Shown: in pieces, positions 14,601 to 24,772 of the stretch
How positions within the stretch are numbered: position 1 is the stretch's first letter
Layout of the letters: each line of letters starts with the position of its first letter
NCBI RefSeq assembly: GCF_001881565.1
Contig: NZ_MPDJ01000003.1
Span: 553,679-617,678, forward strand
Direction of reading: 5' to 3'
Source of the DNA: Eisenbergiella tayi
GTDB lineage: Bacteria; Bacillota; Clostridia; Lachnospirales; Lachnospiraceae
DNA: 64,000 nt
The notes under the pieces: generated by a model
The model's database searches: none
Told to the model about the DNA's origin: nothing
Seen by the model: the letters and a program-made list of their open reading frames with translations, nothing else
Position numbers and translations under genes: made by a program

Positions 14601-17180
14601 GTGATTACATCAGAAGAAATTAAACGTAGATTATGGGATGGAGCAACGGAACTGCGAGGGTCGATGGATGCAAGCCGTTATAAAGATTATATGCTTGGTC
14701 TAATGTTTTATAAGTTTTTAAGTGATAAGACTTTAGAAACATTTAAATCAACAGCGGGTTTAGGGCAGATGTCGGAAGCAGAGTTAGTTGATGAATATGT
14801 AAAGGCAAGAGTCGATTATGATACTGAATTGGATAAAATGATTCAAGATGTATTGGGGTATTATGTAGTACCAGAATACCTTTATCAAACATGGGTGAAA
14901 GATATAAATAAAGGTGATTTTGAAGTCCAAAAAGTAACAGACGCACTGAATAATTTTGAACTAACGATTTCGGTAACCGGTGATTCGAATGATTTTAAAG
15001 GACTATTTTCAAGTTCAACACTAGATCTGACAGATACGGCACTTGGTAGTAATTTAAATGAGCGCAGTAAAAATATCAAGGCGTTGATTTTATTATTTGC
15101 TGATTTGGATATGGTGGCGCTGCAAAAAGGAGATGTTTTAGGTGATGCGTATGAATACTTGATCGGTCAGTTTGCTATGGAGTCGGGGAAAAAGGCTGGG
15201 GAATTCTATACACCACGTCAAGTAAGCGAGGTTTTGGCGCAAATAGTAGCCAAAACCCCAAATATTAAATCAATCTATGATCCAACGGTTGGAAGCGGCT
15301 CCTTACTTCTTACGGTCAAAAAACATTTGGAAAAAAATATTCAAAAGAATTTAGAATATTATGGGCAAGAAAAAAACACTGCTACCTATAATCTTACCCG
15401 CATGAATTTGCTTCTTCATGGTATTCGTCCTGAAAAAATGACTATAAAAAATGGAGATACCTTGTCCCAGGATTGGCCGGAAGATCCAGAACATCCAAAT
15501 GAAGGTATCCTATTTGACGCGGTAGTTATGAATCCTCCCTATTCAGCAAAGAACTGGAATAAAGCGGGACTGAAAGTAAGCGATCCGAGGTTTGAATTGG
15601 CTGGAGTATTACCTCCTGATTCCAGGGGTGATTTTGCCTTTCTTTTGCATGGATTATATCATTTAGGGCAAAATGGAACTATGGCTATCGTACTACCTCA
15701 TGGTGTGCTTTTTCGTGGTGGTACGGAAGGTGAGATTCGTCAAAGACTTATAGATAAAAATTGTATTGATGCAATTATTGGTTTACCAATTAATTTGTTT
15801 ACAAATACTGGCATTGCTGTCGTTGTTATGATATTAAAGAAAAATCGCGAATTAAACGCGCCGATTCTTATGATAGATGCGTCAAACGGTTTTATAAAGA
15901 ATGGAAAACAAAACACGTTGCAAGAGAAGGATATAGCCAAAATTGTAGATACCTATACAGACAGAAAAAAAATACATGGGTACAGTTATTTAGCGACTCG
16001 GGAGGAGATTATTGAAAATGATTATAATATAAACATCCCACGCTATATTGAGGCGATGAATGAAGAAATTCCGCATGATGTGGATGCTCATTTGTTTGGC
16101 GGTATTCCAAAGAAAAATATAGATGATTTACAAGTTTTACAAACTAGTGTATCTGATTTATTATTAACATCTATGAAGGAACTTCGTCCCAATTATGTGG
16201 AATTGACAAAGACAATAACGGAATTAGCGAACGAAATATTATCGGACAAGCGTATTCTTAAAAAATCAGAGGTGCTTAAAATAAAAATAAAAAAATATAT
16301 TGACAGATATTGGTCTATTTTGCGACAGATTGAGAAAGATACAAACTTGAAAATGCTCATGGATGATATGCTCTTTGAAATAAAAATTATGTTGGCAGAG
16401 TTTGATTATATTAATGTTTATGATGGTTATCAGATTGTTGCTGAGATTTGGAAATCCTTTCTCACCCACGACACGGAATTAATTGCCTCGAGTAACTTTT
16501 ATCAAATCGGCCGCACTCGTGTACCTAACATGGTTACAAAGGGCAGCGGGAATAACAAACATGAGGAACAGGATGGCTGGATTGGTGCGATTGTACCAAA
16601 TGATTTGATAGCCAAGCGTTTATATCCGGCGGAACTTCTGGAGATTGAAAACAAAAGATTACGTTATATAGAACTTGACACTGAGCTTTCAGAACTTGTT
16701 GAAGCTGCCAAAGTGGAAGACAGTGATGAATTTAATGCGTTATATGACACACTCAAAAAAAATGACGACGGAGAACCTCAGGATAGTTTTGAAACTAAAA
16801 TTGTAAAAGATGAATTAAAAAATTCGGAAAAAGGTAAAAATGAATATAACTTGCTAAGAAAAGTCGATAAACTAATCACGGATAAATTATTGCTGAATAA
16901 ATCTATAAAGGCTGAAGAAAAAGAACTGAAAAAGAAAATCGAAGAACGCATTCTCGTTCTCACAGATGATGAAATTGACAGTTTGGTTTATGAGAAATGG
17001 TTTGGAACTATAGTAGATTTAATGACGGATTTGGTGGTTCAGCCATTAAAAGAAGAATTGAATATTTTAGAAATGTTAATTAATCGTTATTCACAGACCT
17101 TATCTGCGATAGAACTTGAATGTGAAACATTAGAAAAAGAGCTTGAAATTTTGGCAAACGAATTGGTGGTGGAAGGATGA
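14601..17180 (+). CDS. hsdM: Type I restriction-modification methyltransferase subunit
   Basis: HsdM of 859 residues. N-terminal helical domain (1-160), then the N6-adenine methyltransferase core: 'GEFYTPRQVSEVLAQIV' near 200, 'DPTVGSGSLLL' near 226 and catalytic 'NPPYS' near 310. From about residue 480 a further ~380 residues follow, largely charged coiled coil, making it much longer than the ~500-residue classic HsdM. The start is GTG with TTGGAGGA upstream. The stop overlaps the hsdS start (ATGA), and hsdR follows, forming one operon. The block is AT-rich compared with the preceding rRNA methyltransferase gene, suggesting acquisition. It methylates the target chosen by HsdS and serves in restriction with HsdR. 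Confidence 0.93.
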   Translation: MITSEEIKRRLWDGATELRGSMDASRYKDYMLGLMFYKFLSDKTLETFKSTAGLGQMSEAELVDEYVKARVDYDTELDKMIQDVLGYYVVPEYLYQTWVKDINKGDFEVQKVTDALNNFELTISVTGDSNDFKGLFSSSTLDLTDTALGSNLNERSKNIKALILLFADLDMVALQKGDVLGDAYEYLIGQFAMESGKKAGEFYTPRQVSEVLAQIVAKTPNIKSIYDPTVGSGSLLLTVKKHLEKNIQKNLEYYGQEKNTATYNLTRMNLLLHGIRPEKMTIKNGDTLSQDWPEDPEHPNEGILFDAVVMNPPYSAKNWNKAGLKVSDPRFELAGVLPPDSRGDFAFLLHGLYHLGQNGTMAIVLPHGVLFRGGTEGEIRQRLIDKNCIDAIIGLPINLFTNTGIAVVVMILKKNRELNAPILMIDASNGFIKNGKQNTLQEKDIAKIVDTYTDRKKIHGYSYLATREEIIENDYNINIPRYIEAMNEEIPHDVDAHLFGGIPKKNIDDLQVLQTSVSDLLLTSMKELRPNYVELTKTITELANEILSDKRILKKSEVLKIKIKKYIDRYWSILRQIEKDTNLKMLMDDMLFEIKIMLAEFDYINVYDGYQIVAEIWKSFLTHDTELIASSNFYQIGRTRVPNMVTKGSGNNKHEEQDGWIGAIVPNDLIAKRLYPAELLEIENKRLRYIELDTELSELVEAAKVEDSDEFNALYDTLKKNDDGEPQDSFETKIVKDELKNSEKGKNEYNLLRKVDKLITDKLLLNKSIKAEEKELKKKIEERILVLTDDEIDSLVYEKWFGTIVDLMTDLVVQPLKEELNILEMLINRYSQTLSAIELECETLEKELEILANELVVEG

Positions 17181-18331
17181 GTAAAACTAGAAAATTAGTG
17201 CCAAGAAGGCGATTTAAGAAGTATCTAAATGATGGGGATTGGGAACAGCACAAGGTAGGCGAAGTTGTCGATGTTCGAAATGGAAAGGATTACAAACATC
17301 TTTCTGAAGGCAGTATTCCAGTATATGGAACGAGCGGGTATATGCTGAGTGTTAATGAAGCTCTTTCATATGACGAGGACGCCGTTGGTATAGGAAGAAA
17401 AGGTACAATAGATAAACCTTATGTATTAAAAGCTCCATTTTGGACAGTAGATACACTGTTTTATGCAGTCCCGAGAGAAAAGATGGATTTGGATTTTGTC
17501 TTAAACATTTTTCAAAATATTGACTGGAAAAAGAAAGATGAGTCTACAGGAGTTCCTAGTTTATCAAAAACGGCTATAAATGCAACAAGAGTAATGATAC
17601 CTCAATATAAAGAACAGTGTGTTATTGGGGAATATTTAACTAAGATCGACAATCTATTGACCCTTCATCAGCGTAAGCTAGAGAAAATGAAAGCGTTAAA
17701 GGCTGCTTACCTTTCTGAAATGTTTCCCGCGAAGGGGGAGTGCAAACCAAAACGTAGATTTAAGGGCTTCACTGATGATTGGGAACTGCGTAAGTTGGGA
17801 GAAATCGGCTCAGTTTCGATGTGCAAAAGGATATTTAAAGAGCAAACATCAGTGAAAGGTGATGTACCCTTCTATAAGATAGGCACTTTTGGCGGAGATG
17901 CTGATGCCTTTATCTCACAGGAGCTATTTGAAGAATACAAGGTAAAATACCCGTATCCGTCTAAGGGAGCAATATTGATTTCCGCTTCAGGAAGTATAGG
18001 GCGAACTGTTGAATTTACTGGGAAAGACGAGTATTTTCAGGATTCTAATATAGTATGGCTGACTCACGATAAAAGGCTTTGCGACAGCTTCTTGAAGTGC
18101 TTTTATGAAACTGTTAAGTGGGCTGGGATTGAGGGGAGTACTATTAAACGACTGTATAATGATAACATTCTTAAAACGGAAATTGCTCTGCCGTGCATAA
18201 GTGAGCAAAAGGCTATCGGAAATTTTTTTAGTAATCTCGATCACCTCATTGCCCTCCACCAGCGTACTCTCGAAAAGCTTCAAAATATGAAAAAAGCATA
18301 TTTAAATGAAATGTTCGTAGGAGGTGAGTAA
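17177..18331 (+). CDS. hsdS: Type I restriction specificity subunit
   Basis: HsdS of 384 residues with two target-recognition domains, each followed by a conserved helix: TRD1 (~20-150) then 'IDNLLTLHQRKLEKMKALK', and TRD2 (~200-345) then 'LDHLIALHQRTLEKLQNMKK'. Each TRD starts with a related segment ('GDWEQHKVGEVVDV' and 'DDWELRKLGEIGSV'), the internal repeat typical of the family. It defines the bipartite DNA sequence recognised. Only one complete hsdS is present and no recombinase or silent hsdS copy is nearby, so phase variation by inversion is not indicated. Confidence 0.93.
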   Translation: MSKTRKLVPRRRFKKYLNDGDWEQHKVGEVVDVRNGKDYKHLSEGSIPVYGTSGYMLSVNEALSYDEDAVGIGRKGTIDKPYVLKAPFWTVDTLFYAVPREKMDLDFVLNIFQNIDWKKKDESTGVPSLSKTAINATRVMIPQYKEQCVIGEYLTKIDNLLTLHQRKLEKMKALKAAYLSEMFPAKGECKPKRRFKGFTDDWELRKLGEIGSVSMCKRIFKEQTSVKGDVPFYKIGTFGGDADAFISQELFEEYKVKYPYPSKGAILISASGSIGRTVEFTGKDEYFQDSNIVWLTHDKRLCDSFLKCFYETVKWAGIEGSTIKRLYNDNILKTEIALPCISEQKAIGNFFSNLDHLIALHQRTLEKLQNMKKAYLNEMFVGGE

Positions 18332-18336
18332 TAATC

Positions 18337-21300
18337 ATGAGCAATAAGGCTAAAGATGCCAGTGAAAAAGCTTTTCAGGAGAATTTTGTATCAGAATTAC
18401 AAAAATACAAATGGGAGGCGCCAGAATTTTTAAATGGTAACAAACAAAAAGTAACGGTTGATACGTTGCTTGCCCATTGGCGTTCGGAGTTAAACCGAAT
18501 CAATGCCGACCAATTAGAAGGTGTCCCCTTAACGGATGGTGAATTTAATCAGGTTCTTTTCAAAATCAGCCAGATATCCAATAGCTTTGAAGCGGCTAAA
18601 GTTTTAGCAATGGAAGAATCAAAAGGAAAAATTGACGGTATTTACCGTGATGACAATTCAAAGCTTACGAGAAAACAAATCACGTTGACTATTTTTCAAA
18701 AAGCACAGGTGCGTGGTGGAGATTCAAGTTATCGGATTGCCAGAGAAGTAGTAACAAAAAAAAATAACCGTTTTGATATTGTGTTGCTAATAAATGGTCT
18801 GCCATTAATTAATATTGAGCAAAAGCGAACCGACAAAACGCTTGATGAGGCCTTTAGACAGTTTATCCGTTATTACCATGATGGGGAATATAGTAATAAT
18901 TTTATGGTATTTTCACAAATGATGGTGATAGCAACAGAAATAGAAACTCGTTACTTTGCCACTCCTAAAACTATAAATGATTTTAACCCAAGCTTTGTTT
19001 TTCACTGGTCAAACAAAAATAATAAGCCGGTTAATAACTGGCAGGAGGTAATTGAGCAGTTTTTGATGATACCAATGGCACATCAGATGGTTGGGGATTA
19101 TCTTGTGATTGATGAGGCGAAAGAGGAAGAAAACAGGCGTCATATGTTAATGCGGCCCTATCAGGTATATGCCCTGCAATCAATAGAGGCGGCAGCCTTT
19201 GGCTGGGACAATTATAAAAAGGAACCACACGGTGGTTTTATTTGGCATACCACGGGCTCGGGTAAAACAATTACCAGCTTTAAAACCGCTCTGTTTTTGT
19301 CTACGCGGGCAGGGTTTGATAAAATTGTCTTTCTGGTTGATAGACGTGAGCTTGATAACCGCACCAGTGAGAATTTTAAAGCTTATGCTAAATATGAATC
19401 CGTGTCTGTTGATGATACAAAACATACCTATCAGCTAAAAAAACAATTAAAGTCGGCGAAAAATGGTATTGTTGTTACGACAACTTTTAAATTGAACAAT
19501 TTAGTGGAGGATTTAGAAAGCAATGGTGACACCAGTGTAGCTGATAAGAAAATGGTTTTTATCATTGATGAAGCGCATCGCACAACGATGGGACAGATGA
19601 TGAGCAGAATTAAAAATTATTTCAAAAAGAATGGGCTATTTTATGGTTTTACAGGAACACCTCTGTTTGATGAAAATAAAGTCAAGGGTAAAGTGAATGA
19701 GAAAAGTGAAGTTATTAACACAACTGAAAAGCTATTTGGTCCGCTCTTACATCAGTATACAATAGATGAAGCGATTGCCGATGGAAATGTGTTGGGTTTC
19801 CATGTTGACTATATCAATACGGGGGAGTTTAAAAGTTACGACGATTTAAGAGATCAGTTAGTGGATAAAGTATTGGAAGAAAGACCAGATCAGGCAAAGA
19901 AAGACGTAGAACGACTTGTTCAGGGATGGTCTGAAACAGAAGTGGAGAAACAGGCAAGCATTCGTAAGTTGTTTGTCTATCAAGATGAAACACATATTCC
20001 AAGAGTTGTGGAAGAAATTTTATGTAATTGGGAATCTCAGTCACAGGGGCGTGAATTTAATGGGATTTTGACAGTTGCTTATAAAAACCGTGTGATTGCT
20101 TATTATAATGAGTTTAAAAAGCAGATAGCTAAAAGTGGTTCCAAATTAAATATTGCAATGACGTTTAGTTTTGGAAATGAAAACGATCCTGATATTATTC
20201 CAATTGAAGTTATTAAGGAAATGTTTGATGATTATGCGACTTTTACTGGCATTAAATTCATTGCTGGCGATAAAAAACAGGGAGAAGATGCTTATTTTGA
20301 AGATTTAGTGGAGCGCGCAACCCATGGTGGAAGTAATCGTAATTCAAAGAATATTGATTTAGTGATTGTAGCTGACCAGCTTTTAACAGGTTATGACTCA
20401 AAACGTTTGAATACCTTATATGTTGATCGTACACTCGAATTACAAGGATTGATACAGGCGTATTCACGGACTAACCGTGTTTTTGGAAAAGCGAAAGAGT
20501 TTGGTACGATTATTAATTTCCAATATCCGAGAATCACAGAGGAGATGGTAAATACGGCGCTGAAACTCTATGGTAGTGGAGGTAAGAGCAGCCATGCAAT
20601 TGTTGATACATATCATACAGCAGTAGAAAAGCTTAATATTAAAATCGTTGAAATGATTGTAACATTATCTGATCCGACTAAATGGGCGGAAATAAAAATT
20701 GATGAAGAGAAAAAAGAAGCATTTCTTTTAGCCTTTAAAGATGCGGCAGAACAGTTAAATCTTGTAGAACAGTATTATGAGTTTCGGTGGGATGAGAAAT
20801 CTTTTGGGATAGATGAGCATACCTGGTTGAAATATATGGGAGCATATAAAAATCTGATTTATAGGCCGGCTACTCCACTGCCAATGACCAATATAAGACC
20901 TCTTGTCGGCAAAACCAAACTGGCACGAACACAGGTAATTGATGCAGCACATATTCTGAGTTTGATTGGATCTAAAGTTAGAAGTGTAGATGGGGTTCAA
21001 ACAGTAAATGATGAAACATTGCGAATTATTCATGAGGAAATTCAAGAACTTAGTAATATGGGAGAAGATGAACAGGCAGCACTCTTAAAAGAATTTGTAG
21101 ATACTGAACTGGTTCCCGGAAATTTATCAAGCAGTTTAAATTTTGATGAATCTTTTGAAAAATGGAAGAATCATAAACGTGAACGATGTATTTTTACCTT
21201 TGCTGAAGAATGGGGATTAGAGCCTCAGTTGCTTAGAGAATCGGTAACTTCATACTCATATTCTCAGCCATCCACGGTTCCTTATATTGATGAATTAATT

Positions 21301-21420
21301 GAAAGCGTTGTTTTTGAAAATGCCGTAAATAAGTCGGCAGGAAACAGATTGAAACATATTATGGCTTTAACTAAGAAATTACCTACGTGGTTGGCAGAAA
21401 CGAAGCAAAGGTATGACTAA
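18337..21420 (+). CDS. hsdR: Type I restriction endonuclease/translocase subunit
   Basis: HsdR of 1027 residues. N-terminal PD-(D/E)xK nuclease (about 145-167, 'RFDIVLLINGLP' then 'IEQKR'), SF2 motor with 'HTTGSGKTITS' near 304, DEAH box 'IIDEAHRTT' near 408 and 'FTGTPLF', then a helical C-terminal region that contacts HsdM/HsdS. AGGAGG lies upstream of the ATG and only five bases separate it from hsdS. All motifs are intact and the reading frame is complete, so the restriction system appears functional. Confidence 0.94.
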   Translation: MSNKAKDASEKAFQENFVSELQKYKWEAPEFLNGNKQKVTVDTLLAHWRSELNRINADQLEGVPLTDGEFNQVLFKISQISNSFEAAKVLAMEESKGKIDGIYRDDNSKLTRKQITLTIFQKAQVRGGDSSYRIAREVVTKKNNRFDIVLLINGLPLINIEQKRTDKTLDEAFRQFIRYYHDGEYSNNFMVFSQMMVIATEIETRYFATPKTINDFNPSFVFHWSNKNNKPVNNWQEVIEQFLMIPMAHQMVGDYLVIDEAKEEENRRHMLMRPYQVYALQSIEAAAFGWDNYKKEPHGGFIWHTTGSGKTITSFKTALFLSTRAGFDKIVFLVDRRELDNRTSENFKAYAKYESVSVDDTKHTYQLKKQLKSAKNGIVVTTTFKLNNLVEDLESNGDTSVADKKMVFIIDEAHRTTMGQMMSRIKNYFKKNGLFYGFTGTPLFDENKVKGKVNEKSEVINTTEKLFGPLLHQYTIDEAIADGNVLGFHVDYINTGEFKSYDDLRDQLVDKVLEERPDQAKKDVERLVQGWSETEVEKQASIRKLFVYQDETHIPRVVEEILCNWESQSQGREFNGILTVAYKNRVIAYYNEFKKQIAKSGSKLNIAMTFSFGNENDPDIIPIEVIKEMFDDYATFTGIKFIAGDKKQGEDAYFEDLVERATHGGSNRNSKNIDLVIVADQLLTGYDSKRLNTLYVDRTLELQGLIQAYSRTNRVFGKAKEFGTIINFQYPRITEEMVNTALKLYGSGGKSSHAIVDTYHTAVEKLNIKIVEMIVTLSDPTKWAEIKIDEEKKEAFLLAFKDAAEQLNLVEQYYEFRWDEKSFGIDEHTWLKYMGAYKNLIYRPATPLPMTNIRPLVGKTKLARTQVIDAAHILSLIGSKVRSVDGVQTVNDETLRIIHEEIQELSNMGEDEQAALLKEFVDTELVPGNLSSSLNFDESFEKWKNHKRERCIFTFAEEWGLEPQLLRESVTSYSYSQPSTVPYIDELIESVVFENAVNKSAGNRLKHIMALTKKLPTWLAETKQRYD

Positions 21421-21777
21421 TTATCTCTTTTTTCCGCTGATTGTAACGACTGTTCCGAAAGGTATTTATTATATTTTTTAACGAGAATTTTAAAATATGG
21501 CCTTATGTGCAAGTGTTAGAGATGTTATAATTGGCCGGAAACTACACATGGAAGGAAGATAAGGTACAATAGATCTTAAGCTAAGGTTAGTTCATGCCAT
21601 GAGGGAATCTTTATTATACACTCAACACACGTTGAGACGGTTTGTCTGCTGTCCAAGAAGACTTGATTATGTGTGAGTTTGTGGGATTTTTTTGAGGGAT
21701 ATGCAGTAGTCTTTTTACGAAAAGAAAGATTGTCAGCAGTAGAGAACAATCCTATCACAGAAACTCGGAGTCATATC
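21421..21777. other. Gap between hsdR and the Wadjet-type remnant
   Basis: No gene is supported here. A small CTCAAC-ACAC-GTTGAG dyad (21621-21636) lies about 140 bases upstream of the old start codon of the decayed TIGR02677 gene and could be a leftover operator. The rest is AT-rich with short meaningless frames. I see no transposon ends. Confidence 0.4.
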
Positions 21778-22800
21778 ATGGAAATGGAATATTTTGAACC
21801 AATTAATGAGTCATCTTATTTATCTGTTCTCAGGGCACCGGTATACCGTAAAATTATGAGGTGTTTTTAACGTGAATATGAGAAAAAGCATTTCCAGATA
21901 TATATAGAAGATATCTTCCAGTTGTTTATGCAGGATGAGATGGTAACGGAATTTGTAATGGAACAGCTGATGACAGATCTAGAAGCCTTGGTCAGGTCGA
22001 AAATCTTACTACGATCCAGGATCCCAGAATGCTTTACACTATAGCGGATTACAAGAATAAGTAGTATCACATATACTATGTCAGAATATGCGGTTGAGAT
22101 TGAGTGTCTCACTGTACGACAGGAGAATATCTTTTGCAATCTGACAAATTATCCACGAATTTTTGTACGGCTGAAAAAACTGCAAAAGGCAGAAAAAAAG
22201 ATAGCAGTCTGAAGGAGAACAATGAGTGGTGAGGCTGCTACAGAAGAATTTTAATCGGCTAAATCAGAATTATCGGCGGGGTTTTTATTACGGAAAAACA
22301 GAACATCTGATGAAGTTAGTGGAATTTGATGTACATAAAGATAAGTTTATTAAGTATATAAATGAATTTGTGCAGGAATTGCAGTGTCATTCCAAGTGGA
22401 TTGGGCTAATTATGAAGGATAATATGTCTGTAATTGAAGAATAATCCTGACAAGAGTAAATTGGACATTCCACATGTGGTTTTATGGGAATGCAGAGCCG
22501 AGTATACGTGAAAATATGATGGGAAATGGATTTCTCTTAAAAACTGGTTTATAGATTCTTTTGGAAATGAGAGCGAGTGCATAAAGTTCTGGAAATAATG
22601 GATGATGTAATAAGAAGTATTATTCAAAATACAACTCTGCACGTACAGCTCCAGAATGGCGAAATCAGCAGAAAGGATGATTACCGCAAGTTTTGGAATT
22701 GCTTTTTTAGGTGAGAATTTGGAAGAGTTATAGAAGTTATCGGCTCATTTTTTGGAGTACAGAAAACACAGCATTTTAAGACATTGGAACCTAGTGAGTG
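21778..22800 (+). pseudogene. Decayed TIGR02677 (DUF2397) gene of a Wadjet-type cassette
   Basis: An ATG at 21778 preceded by CGGAG starts 'MEMEYFEPINESSYLSVL' followed by 'APVYRKIMRCF', then an in-frame TAA (21868). Matching sequence continues past it ('REYEKKHFQIYIEDIFQLF'), shifts frame near 21993 ('ENLTTIQDPRMLYTIADYKN'), meets TAG (22062), returns to frame 1 ('MSEYAVEIECLTVRQEN'), meets TGA (22210), and goes on in further frames with 'QKNFNRLNQNYRRGFYYGKT', 'HKDKFIKYINEFVQEL' and, near 22660, 'ISRKDDYRKFW'. The order of these blocks follows DUF2397 proteins as I recall them: 'YR.IMR.FY' at the N-terminus, 'W.NL' and 'iE' segments, then 'R..DY' near the C-terminus. At least three stops and three frameshifts show it is dead. 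Confidence 0.72.
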
Positions 22801-22857
22801 GAAGGGGCATTTTCTTTTATCAGAGTTAATTATGTTGAAATGTAGCTAAAATCTTAT

Positions 22858-23256
22858 GAGATGGTTTCCTGCTATTTAATTCATAATCTGAAAAATTCGG
22901 ACTATACCCTTTTATGTACTTCCGGTCAGCCCCGTTCTGTGGCACAGGTTCTGATTCCTTATATTTTAGCCGGTGGAGCAGAAGTCTGCTATAATGGAGA
23001 TATTGCTTCGGATGGGATCTGTATAGCTGACAGACTTTGGAAGAAATTCGGGGATCACGTCCATATATGGAGAATGTCGCCGGCAGATTATGTAAAAAGC
23101 CTCTCAAAAGAAAAAATAGGGGATATTGGAAGAACAAAACTTGAGAATATCAGTCATCCTATATTGAAAAAAACGGCAGAATGCATGAAGGAAAAACAGC
23201 TGGCCGGATATCAGGAGAATATGCTGAAAGAGCTGTTGAAGGATATGAAGAACTGA
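22858..23256 (+). pseudogene. 3' remnant of a TIGR02679 (DUF2399) JetD-like gene
   Basis: An open frame of about 131 codons matches only the C-terminal Toprim-like part of TIGR02679/DUF2399 proteins: 'TLLCTSGQPRSVAQVLIPYI', 'GAEVCYNGDIASDGICIADR' and 'HIWRMSPADYVKSL'. The N-terminal two thirds are missing and no ribosome site precedes the first ATG (22861). The acidic motif expected as GDxDxxG reads GDIASDG, so the second Asp is lost. It follows the decayed DUF2397 gene directly; the intervening TIGR02678 and SMC-like TIGR02680 genes must have been deleted. Confidence 0.72.
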
Positions 23257-23279
23257 ATCAGAAAACTTGATTCCGGATA

Positions 23280-24578
23280 ATGCATAAAAACAGTAACAGA
23301 ATGGAGCACACAGTGAACACAGAACAAAAGAAAAAATCATTACTAAACCATCCCTTACTTCAATTGCTGAAGCATAACAAAGGAAATCCAAGAACATTGA
23401 TACTAATGGAGCCTCTATGGGGCATTCCATATAATCTAATCACGCCATTTGCCACACTATACATGTATTCGCAGGGAGTAACGGACGTTCAAATCGGACT
23501 GATTCTGTCTATCGCCATGGTGGTTCAGGTACTTTTTTCTTTCTTTGGCGGTATATTAACGGATAAGCTTGGGCGGAAATTCACGACTATGATGGGCGAT
23601 TTCTTCGGATGGAGTGTTGCCTGCCTGATATGGAGCATATCAAATAACTTCTGGCTTTTTTTAATTGCCATGCTCTTTAACTGTTTTGAACAGATTAACC
23701 AGACCGCATGGTATTGTTTGCTGATTGAAGATGCGGAGCCCAAAGATTTATTGGGAATATATACATGGGTGAATATAGGCGGTTTGATTGCAATCTTTTT
23801 TGCACCGATTTCAGGCTTGCTAATCAATTCATTTACCGTGATTCCCGTTATCCGGGTTTTATATTTGGTCTTTTCCGTAAATATGCTGATTAAGGTAGCA
23901 GTTACTTTCCGCTATTGTAAGGAAACCCGGCAGGGAAAGATCCGAATGGCTGAGACAAAGAATACCTCTTTGCTTCATATGTTATATGAATACAAGGAGC
24001 TAATTCCTAAAGTATTGAAGGATAAGGAGGTTATGAAGGTTCTGGCTGTTTCTGTCATATTATATATCACGAATATGGTCAGTACGAACTTCTTCAGCTT
24101 ATATGTGACGCAGTGGCTGGGCATAGAATCTCGTTATCTGGCCTTCTTCCCGATTCTGAACGCGGCTGTAATGTTGATTTTTATGATTGGGATACAGCAT
24201 AAGCTGGAGCTTGTAAAATTTCGGATACCTATGTGGGTTGGATTGGCATTATATGCAATAGCGGTGATTCTTCTGATATTGGCGCCAATAGGAAATATGC
24301 TGTTTGTCATTATTTATGTATTCATTGTGGCAGTAGCAGGGGCTCTTGTTATGCCTCGAAAAGATACTCTGATCCAGCTGAGTATTAATGCGGAGGAGCG
24401 TGCCAGGATTAATGCGCTGATTATGTCCTTTACAATTGCCTTTTCTTCCCCATTCGGCTATTTTGCAGGATGGTTATCAAGCATTGACAGACGGCTGCCG
24501 TTTGCATTTGCATTTGCTTTGTTCCTAGCAGCATTTATTATTGTGGGCCGGATCCGTGATCCCGAATTCTCTAAGTAG
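23280..24578 (+). CDS. MFS transporter
   Basis: A 432-residue membrane protein with about twelve hydrophobic segments and the MFS loop 2-3 motif 'GGILTDKLGRKFTTMMGD' near residue 90. A cytoplasmic mid-protein loop (~200-240) separates two six-helix halves. The substrate is unknown; drug or metabolite efflux is common for this group. Start choice is uncertain: ATG 23280 has a poor ribosome site, while GTG 23313 has GGAG six bases upstream and would remove 11 residues. It follows the decayed defence cassette and has a separate history. Confidence 0.82.
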   Translation: MHKNSNRMEHTVNTEQKKKSLLNHPLLQLLKHNKGNPRTLILMEPLWGIPYNLITPFATLYMYSQGVTDVQIGLILSIAMVVQVLFSFFGGILTDKLGRKFTTMMGDFFGWSVACLIWSISNNFWLFLIAMLFNCFEQINQTAWYCLLIEDAEPKDLLGIYTWVNIGGLIAIFFAPISGLLINSFTVIPVIRVLYLVFSVNMLIKVAVTFRYCKETRQGKIRMAETKNTSLLHMLYEYKELIPKVLKDKEVMKVLAVSVILYITNMVSTNFFSLYVTQWLGIESRYLAFFPILNAAVMLIFMIGIQHKLELVKFRIPMWVGLALYAIAVILLILAPIGNMLFVIIYVFIVAVAGALVMPRKDTLIQLSINAEERARINALIMSFTIAFSSPFGYFAGWLSSIDRRLPFAFAFALFLAAFIIVGRIRDPEFSK

Positions 24579-24772
24579 TTATTTAATAAACAGCATTCTG
24601 TCATGCCATGGGATTTGCTGCGGGATATAAATATCACGGTTAAAATAATCGGCTGTAATTCATGTCTTATACCTCCGGATAATAACCGTATAATCTGAAT
24701 TAGGATGAATATGAAGAACTACAGGCAGGGTGCGCCCATAGAATTACACCAATCAATAGGAGGGTGAAACAC

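Noticed and set aside
17177..18331. Phase-variable hsdS
   Set aside because: Only the internal half-repeat normal for HsdS is present; there is no second hsdS copy, inverted repeat pair or recombinase.
21673..21870. A 65-codon frame after hsdR as a gene
   Set aside because: The real start is the ATG at 21778 with its own ribosome site; it ends at the first premature stop of the pseudogene.
22226..22444. A 72-codon frame as an independent small gene
   Set aside because: Its sequence (QKNFNRLNQNY, FIKYINEFVQEL) continues the decayed DUF2397 gene in another frame, so it is a fragment.
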